Below, one piece after another: positions 57,586 through 64,000 of a stretch of DNA of 64,000 nt; positions within the stretch are counted from its first letter, which is position 1, and the number at the start of each line of letters is the position of its first letter. This stretch comes from Siphonodentalium dalli (lineage: Eukaryota > Mollusca > Scaphopoda > Gadilida > Siphonodentaliidae): assembly GCA_032622095.1 (NCBI GenBank), contig CP136069.1:162429043-162493042 (forward strand), read 5' to 3'. The position numbers and the translations under genes are program-made. The notes beneath the pieces are model-generated. The model had not been told where the DNA came from and did no database searches. It saw nothing but the letters and a program-made list of their open reading frames with translations.

Positions 57586-57724
57586 GTCATGACTCCTTGT
57601 TGAGCATCGTAGGCCCTTGGACTTCTCCAACTGTAGCGTGCTGTCACCTCATTTCGTCCTGCATAAATCGTCTTAGAAGACGGGCACGATGTGAAATATG
57701 GCGCCGTGTTGGGCGGAGGAGGAC
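57586..57724 (-). CDS. Host HYR/CCP gene, exon 1 (in window): first half of HYR module 1
   Basis: A 139-nt exon, entering in phase 1 and leaving in phase 2, acceptor CATTCAG, donor GTATGT. It encodes PPPPNTAPYFTSCPSSKTIY, AGRNEVTARYSWRSPRAYDA, QQGVMT, the N-terminal strands of an HYR domain (P-x-F-x-x-CP start, then V-x-x-x-Y-x-W as strand B). The reading frame completes ACG (Thr) with the first base of exon 2. The exon is not preceded by any start codon or signal peptide, so upstream exons must lie beyond, probably behind Gypsy E. Confidence 0.82.
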
Positions 57725-58869
57725 CTGAATGAGATAGAAATATTCAGTTCAATTGTACACTCCTCGTTGAAATAAACTTTCGAGTGTCATATATCAAGGA
57801 CTGAAACTCACTATTGAGTCGTTCACGAAATTGACGATGATCCAGGTTCCCATTAGCTCGATATACATGACAAGTTGTCTGACTTAAGGTGTTATTCCCC
57901 TAAATTATGCCATCACGGGAAAATGTCAACTAATTGAAATACTGAACCTAGAGCGATTCCAAGTTCAGATATTGCTCAACTTATTATGAAAGCATAGCTA
58001 CGACTGAAATACGTGGTGCAGCGTCATGACCACGTGACTACAAAAAAAATAATAACACGCGGACCACGTGTTTGACAGATGCGAAAAAAAATACAATATA
58101 ACAGGGGGATGGTAGATTAGTGAATTATGTATTTATTTTAAATATTGTTGGTTGCTATTTTCGTTCAGTTCAAGGAAGTACTTCGCCGAAAATGTGACAG
58201 TAATGAGTCTATTTTGTAATTGTATTTTGAAAAAGTGTGCACGACAACAAATCAAAAACTACCACAAAATAATAACGGATATTCACCGCACACGATAATT
58301 ATAGGTGCATCTTAATTTAACGGAAACACGTCTGTCGTTAGATATGACGGGGTGTTGGAATTAGAATGCGAATTCATGCATGGCTATAATCAAAATATGG
58401 TATCTTTCCAGACAACCGACCTACTTGCGTAATCGGGTACGTGTCCACACTATTTTTGGAATTATCTAGGTAGTAAAAATGTTGTTATACGATTCCTGAT
58501 ATAAATAAAATCTGTGTATAGCATGTATACAACTAATTGCAATTGTCGTCATTTTCATTTTGGTGGCAGTGTGAAGTGAAACTTGCATTGGGATACAAAA
58601 GTCCAAAATGTATCAGTCTACTTGATAAAAGTCATTCCAATACTCCAATATATATGCTGTTTTCTGAATATATTCCAGAAGTAATCCTACGTACTCATCG
58701 CATTGAAAGATGTGGGTATTGTGTACCATAGTGGAATGTCGGGGTTAATATTGGCCTGAAAGTCTGTGTAGAGTATGTCAATAGAACCAATTACAAACTG
58801 ATCAATCAATAAGTGTGTGGGAACAGATCAATGTCACATGGAAGTAGTTATACTGGTCTGAAAGTATAT
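57725..58869 (-). other. Intron sequence upstream of exon 1
   Basis: Presumed intron of the host gene. No further HYR or CCP exon recognised. The plus-strand frame at 58537-58731 has no domain features. Confidence 0.5.
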
Positions 58870-59153
58870 TGTATCACGGGGATGCGACAAGTCATGTGAC
58901 TTGGGAAGCAAGTTGGAATAAAATACTAGGTTGGCGTTCGGTTGTGGCTTTTGGTCGTACGTTCTTGAAGAGACCGATAGCCCCACGACAGACTTTCAGG
59001 CGAAATCTCAAACTGCTAGCTTTGTGGAAAGTTGTGGCATTCGTATATTCATGCATTCTTTGCTGTTCTAATAACAGACTGTATCTTTAAAACTGTGTCT
59101 GGATCTGTGTTACCCAACGTGGAGAGACGATCTACGGCCGACTATAGGACACA
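58870..59153 (+). repeat. Candidate 5' LTR of Gypsy E
   Basis: The segment starts TGTATCACGGGG and ends GGACACA. A TGGTTGCCGTGTGCAG stretch follows at 59160, in the position expected for a primer-binding site. The 3' LTR is outside the window, so this cannot be confirmed here. It also encloses a small frame (58869-59090) that I do not regard as a gene. Confidence 0.4.
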
Positions 59154-59269
59154 TATTTTTGGTTGCCGTGTGCAGAATTCCTAATTAAGCTGTTGGTGAA
59201 TTAGGGAAAATGAAATTCTAAAGGACAGTGCTAAGGACAATGCAAGAAATACACTTTTGCCGGAAATTC

Positions 59270-59520
59270 AGTGACATTAAGTACAAAAGAAAATTCAGGA
59301 AGAAAATATGTAAACATTCCGTTGAAAATAAAATCCAGGAAAAAGATATGTAAACATTCCGTTGAAAATAAATTCCAGGAAGAAGATAAATTCAGGACAT
59401 TCTGTGAAAAATAAAATTCACAAATATTAACATTCAGTTTAGAAGAAAAACCAAGAAGAAGATAAAGTCACAAATATTAACATTCAGTTCAACAAGAAAT
59501 TCAAGAAGAAGTTACACAAA
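59270..59520 (+). repeat. Purine-rich leader repeats of Gypsy E
   Basis: Irregular tandem words: AAATATGTAAACATTCCGTTG and AGATATGTAAACATTCCG, both followed by AAAATAAA(A)TCCAGGAA, and CACAAATATTAACATTCAGTT twice. They lie in the untranslated leader between the LTR candidate and gag. Confidence 0.7.
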
Positions 59521-60224
59521 TTTGACATTTCGAAGTTCACTGACAATTCAAGTTGATTGAACAGAAGTTTCTGTGGTGTTGTGCTAGGGTGAGTACCTTT
59601 TTCATAGACTGAATGCATTCTTAAACAACATACCAAATGTAATTTCAATTTATAGCAGATTACTGTGCAGGTATGCCCTTAAATATATATCAGCAGAATA
59701 TTTTAATCCGCCACCTCGAGTACCAGTGATACCAGATACATTAATTGGGTATGACGCACCATTTAAATTTCTAAACTATTGCAGTTTTTGTAAGGAACGC
59801 GTTAGTACAATATCGCCGAAAGTGTTTAAATGAGTCGTGCAAATTAAACTAGAGGTACATTGCAATAGAATAAGGGTTTTGGAAGAGATTCAAATTTTTA
59901 ATAAATTTGATAATAGTGTTTTTGACAGGTACACAATAAGGACAACTATTAAAACACCGTTTGCAGATTTTCCAGCATTAACTGTTAATATAATTGTCGC
60001 TCGACTACTGTTTTTATGATACCCGACACCATTTGGATGTCTAATTCATCTGAAAACATTAATTAAGAATAAAGCACGCGAATTAGGCCAAAGTGAAGAA
60101 GCAGTAATGTTTATTGATGAGGAATTGAAAGGTTAATTAATAATTGAAAGCTTGTTAATAAAATAAACTGGCCGAAGCACCAGAGATACCTAGTTTAGAT
60201 TTTGGAAGTGAGTCAGAGATAAGA

Positions 60225-61409
60225 ATGATGGAGTATGAGGTAGAGACGAGACGTAGAGACGAGGAGAGGAATAGAAATTTAAACCCTAATGACCGACCAC
60301 CTGCGTATGAACGAATTGATCAGGGAAATGGTCAGAATATGAAGAGTGTGCTAGGTCAGTTGACTGAACAAATGCATCTATTTCAAAATTCAGTCAACAA
60401 TCCGAGGCCTCGAGGCAGTCAACAGCAGTACATGCAGCTTTTGGCGCTGCTACGATAATAGGAACTTATTCAGGTGAACCCAAAGGGTTCAAAGACTGGA
60501 TTTTACAAATACAAAGGTATTCTGTCGCTGTGGACGCAGCTGATGAGGATAAAATTAAGTTAGATAATCAAACTGCACGGGGACCAGTAGCAGAATTTGT
60601 ACAATGATTTATGAAACAAAATACGATTCATGGGGTCCTAAGAATTACTTGGGCTGAGTTTAAAAGGGAAGTACGGACCCGTTATGGCGAGATAGCAGAT
60701 AATCAACATGCCCTCTCTATTTTACGCAATATTAGACAAAAGAAAGATGAGAGTATTCAGGTATATGCCGAACGATTAAGGGAGATCTCTACGGATGCGT
60801 TTGAGGATCATATACAAGATCCAGCCATTGAAATGCAATTGGTGGGATATTTTGTGGATGGGTTATATAATGATTCATTGAGATTTAAATTAATGAGGGA
60901 AAATCATCCACAGTTAGACATGGCAGTAGGTTATGCAATGAGGGAAGATAATTTACATAACCGTTTTAAATTAAGGTATTGAGAGAGTCCATATGATGGG
61001 TCTCAAAGGAATGTGGTTGATAACGAAAAGCCAATCGCAATGGAGGTTGATCATTTTCGTAGAAGGGTTTTTGACAGAGTTCAGAGGCCTCAACCAAATA
61101 GGACCACGCCCAGTGCCATCTCAAAATAGGCATCAGGAACCATGCCCAGTGCAATCTCAAAATAGGTATCAGGGGCCATGCGTTATGTCGGGACAAATTA
61201 GGGGGCCTCGACCCCAACATAATGGGAGGGCGATACAAATGAGAAATGAAACAGTAAGGCCAGTTAATCCTTCAAATTCACTGGGTTTTGTAAGGAATCA
61301 ACGCCCTGGGACGCCATTTCGGTGTGAATATTGTCAAAAAGGGGGACATTCTATAGACTGGAGTTGGTTGCGCCAGGCAGATGATAAACGAAGGAAACAT
61401 TTTAACTAA
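60225..61409 (+). pseudogene. Gypsy E gag and nucleocapsid
   Basis: Gag is spread over frames at 60225-60458, 60611-60982 and 60993-61409. The capsid part reads TWAEFKREVRTRYGEIADNQ, HALSILRNIRQKKDESIQVY, AERLREIS, then MQLVGYFVDGLYNDSLRFKL, matching element D. A TGA at 60605-60607 and a shift near 60455 break it. The nucleocapsid has Pro/Gln repeats (PSQNRHQEPCPVQSQNRYQ) and one zinc knuckle, CEYCQKGGHSIDW, whose last cysteine is replaced by Trp. Further frame material upstream (about 59837-60019) may be the gag N-terminus. Confidence 0.8.
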
Positions 61410-61426
61410 GGGGTTCCATTTTTAAG

Positions 61427-62646
61427 GTGGCCGAAAAATGGAACGAAACAAATCAAAAGAAAATAATAGACAATTTTCAAGCCGGAATAATCGAGAAAAT
61501 TAAATATTTTGAGTCAGGTAAACGTCGAATGAATAACTCAAATAGTTTACAAGATGATAAGACATCTCGTATACGAAATAGAAAAACAAAAAATGACATT
61601 AAAGGTAATCAAATAAAAAGTAAAAATGAGCCACCAGTGAAAAATTTAATAAAATTTGGTAAAAATGAGTTAAAGAGAGGCAATGTTAAAAATAAGTTGA
61701 CTAGTGGAAAAGAAAAATCTAAACTTGATAACACAACTCCGAAAATAATAATTGAGCAAAAGAAACAAACTATCACTCATAAAAAGGAAGTGAAAAATAA
61801 AAATAGGGATTTTATGAAACATAAAAACATTGATATGAATTGTGTAACAAAGACACCTGAGTTTAAAATTAGTAGCACAAATTACAATTATACTGAAGAC
61901 ACTGGGAAACTGTTGGAGGAACACGTACCATGTTCCATTGTAATAATGATTAAAAAACAAAGAGTAAGAGCTTTGTTGCCTAGTGGAGCTGATTGTTCAC
62001 TAATTAATATAAACTTGTATGAAAAATTACAAGATTGACCCAAACTGATTAATAAACAAGCAACTGTTACTTCAGCGAGCAATGATACATTAGAAATAAT
62101 AGGGTATATAAACCTCGATTTTAATATAAACAAACTAAAGGTTATTCATAGGTTATTAGGTTATATGTAACTAAGAATTTAAACAGGTCACTGATACTTG
62201 GACGAGATTTTTTAAGAGACAATGGAGTAAGAATGTATTTTGATTTGGGAGCCCTGCAAATTAGAAATCAATTAGTGGGCCTAGTACCAGACATCCATAT
62301 AGTCTCTTTAATACGCCTGAAAGTTAATTGTAAACTGCACCCTAGGACAGGTGCCATTTGTTCAGCCAAAATAGTAGGTGGAGCTAAGATGTTTAATTCT
62401 CCCTTCATAATGGCGACTAGTACAGAGAGCGGGTTTCTCAGACAGCATCCAGGGGTCATTTTTGAAGAGTCAATAACCACAACTAAAAACAATTGTATTC
62501 CTATTAAAATCATTAATCAAACTGACAGGCATTATAATTTGAAACGTGGCTGTGTTGTAGGGAAAATACGGCCTATGCAGGAAGCAGAAATAAATCAAAT
62601 TTCTAATTCTTTTGAAGTGGGAGAGGTACGGGTCGATGAGAATTAA
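61427..62646 (+). pseudogene. Gypsy E protease and connector
   Basis: A Lys/Asn-rich linker (61427-61890) precedes the retropepsin segment VRALLPSGADCSLININLYE at about 61960-62020. The catalytic D-T/S-G is changed to P-S-G, so the enzyme would be dead. A TGA ends the frame at 62036-62038. 62233-62646 continues the C-terminal part of protease and the connector (FDLGALQIRNQLVG, then INQTDRHYNLKRGCVVGK), which matches element D at 24058-24110. Confidence 0.7.
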
Positions 62647-62724
62647 TGCCCCACCCGAACATTTAAAGGGGGTCACTGAATTGGTATTGAAAAATCAGGA
62701 TATTTTGCTGCAAACGATAAACAA

Positions 62725-64000
62725 TTGGGAGAAACACCAACATATAAAATGACCATAGACACCGCAAATCATGAACCAATCTCACTAAAACCTTATAGAG
62801 TACCCTTACACCGGAGACAGCTCTATAGAGATGCTATTGATTCAATGGAAAACGCAGGGATAATAACCAAATCTAAGAGCAGTTGGTCCAATCCTTGTCT
62901 TTTATCCCCTAAATCTGATGGTACATGGAGATTTGTTTGAGATTTTCAATCTTTATATAAGATAACAAAGACAATTTGTTATCCTTTGCCTATAATTGAT
63001 GATATAATTTCGGAGTTAAAGGGATCCAAGGTGTTCAGTCTATTGGATGCGAGACAAGGCTATTTTGCCATACCTATCGATAAAAAGGACAGATAAAAGA
63101 CTACATTTACTTGTTTCTATGGTAACTGGTTTTTTAATCGCACCCCCTATGGTATGAAGAACGATCCGGTGCGTACAGTGAGTTGATGGCAATTGTTTTA
63201 AAAGGGTTAACTAACGTAATAAACTATATTGATGATATATTGATTTTCAGTGATTGTATATCTAGTCACGTGACCCATGTAACTCAGGTATTTCAAAGGC
63301 TAAGGGAACATAACATCAAACTGAAATTAATGAAGTGTTCATTTTTCAAATCAGAGACAAAATATTTGGGTTTTATAGTAAATGAATCAGGTATAGCACC
63401 AGATCCTAACAAAGTTAAGGCATTAAAGAACATGATAGCGCCTACTACAGTGAGAGGTGTTAGAGGTTTCGTTGGAGCTATGTCCTATTACCGACGTTTT
63501 CTCCCTAACTTTAGTGAAATAGCTATTCCTTTGATTAATTTAACTAAGAAATATGCCAAGTTTAAGTGGGATAAACAGTGCCAAGATGCTTTTGAATATT
63601 TAAAAGAAAGTGTAGTTGTCATACCTCAACTTGCTTATCCAGATTTGAATAAACCATATACCTTGTATACAGATAGTAGTCAAAATGCGATTGGTGCGGT
63701 ATTAGTTCAAAGTTGTGATCAAAATTAGGGAATAAATATACCACAATGTAGGAATGAAAAGCCAATTTATTTTCTGTCAGCAAAATTGAGTCCTACATTG
63801 TGCAAAATGTCAGTGATTGAAAAAGAAGCCTATGCAATATTTTATGCTCTTAAAAAGCTTGATCATTATTTAAATGGAGCCACCTTTACTATTAAAATGT
63901 ATCATCAACCTTTAAAATATTTATTAACAACTCAATATAATAATCCGAAAATTCAGAGGTGGATGTTGTGTTTATCAGCTTATAATTGCACTATAGAATA
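62725..64000 (+). pseudogene. Gypsy E reverse transcriptase and RNase H (partial)
   Basis: RT begins ISLKPYRVPLHRRQLYRDAI, then NPCLLSPKSDGTWRFV and a TGA at 62938-62940 that replaces one codon before DFQSLYKIT. YPLPIIDDIISELKGSKVFS and LLDARQGYFAI follow, then a TAA at 63094-63096 after DKKDR. A shift leads to NYIDDILIFSDCIS near 63222 (catalytic YIDD intact), YLGFIVNESGIAPDPNKVKA and SYYRRFLPNFSEIAIPL. RNase H starts YTLYTDSSQNAIGAVLVQ near 63658 and continues past a TAG at 63726-63728 to the end of the window. Confidence 0.88.

Larger units (their letters stand above)
58870..64000 (+). mobile_element. Gypsy (Ty3-type) LTR retrotransposon, element E, cut by window end
   Basis: Gag, nucleocapsid, protease, RT and the start of RNase H are recognisable on the plus strand; integrase and 3' LTR would lie beyond 64000. 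The frames contain several single stop codons and shifts, fewer than in element D. Gag and the protease-RT connector resemble element D. The 5' border is a proposal based on a TGT...ACA segment followed by a TGGTTGCCGTGTG primer-binding-site candidate. Confidence 0.85.

Overview
This window looks like eukaryotic, AT-rich, intron-rich and repeat-dense DNA, most likely from a marine invertebrate animal. The grounds are short phase-1 exons with GT/AG borders coding for extracellular HYR and sushi (CCP) modules, Gypsy-type LTR elements, several non-LTR retrotransposon lineages, a Penelope-like fragment, many small foldback elements, and a 'GGGCCATAACTCTG' dispersed repeat of a kind I associate with lophotrochozoans. 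The phylum cannot be fixed from the sequence: mollusc, brachiopod, hemichordate and cephalochordate all remain open. There are no bacterial-style genes, operons or CRISPR arrays, and I saw no tRNA or rRNA.

Layout. (1) 1-15.03 kb is a retrotransposon graveyard: a foldback palindrome at 1.8-2.0 kb, a plus-strand LINE (2.95-5.54), a minus-strand CR1-type LINE with a 2A-like peptide, PHD finger, endonuclease and RT (7.1-11.03), and a plus-strand endonuclease/RT LINE (11.27-15.03). The last two lie head to head. (2) 15.7-57.7 kb holds one host gene on the minus strand. I recovered ten coding exons, several of them with no usable ATG, which join in frame to 1,932 nt (644 codons) without a stop. They encode the unit HYR - CCP-a - CCP-b three times over. 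All exons are symmetrical phase 1-1 except the first HYR, which is split by an extra intron. Both ends of the gene lie outside the window. (3) Its introns are full of insertions: a piggyBac-like MITE (18.23-18.70), an apparently exact 203-bp tandem duplication (20.31-20.71), a degenerate Gypsy element (21.9-27.6), a 267-bp satellite (31.60-33.13), an array of long perfect hairpins (33.4-34.98), G-rich and TTAAG-palindrome repeats (38.8-40.7), a shattered LINE (51.06-56.8) interrupted by a minisatellite block and a Penelope-like GIY-YIG fragment, and a TTAA-flanked foldback (57.2-57.5). (4) 58.9-64.0 kb is a second Gypsy element, related to the first and cut by the window edge.

The host protein should be a secreted or extracellular-matrix multidomain protein of the SVEP1/polydom, SRPX or hyalin type. 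Every retrotransposon reading frame seen carries stops, frameshifts or lost catalytic residues, so none looks autonomous. The least explained material is the 30.4-35.0 kb compound: tandem satellites plus 62-bp hairpins that share one 18-bp terminal-repeat-like sequence occurring at both outer edges of a 3.8-kb block.
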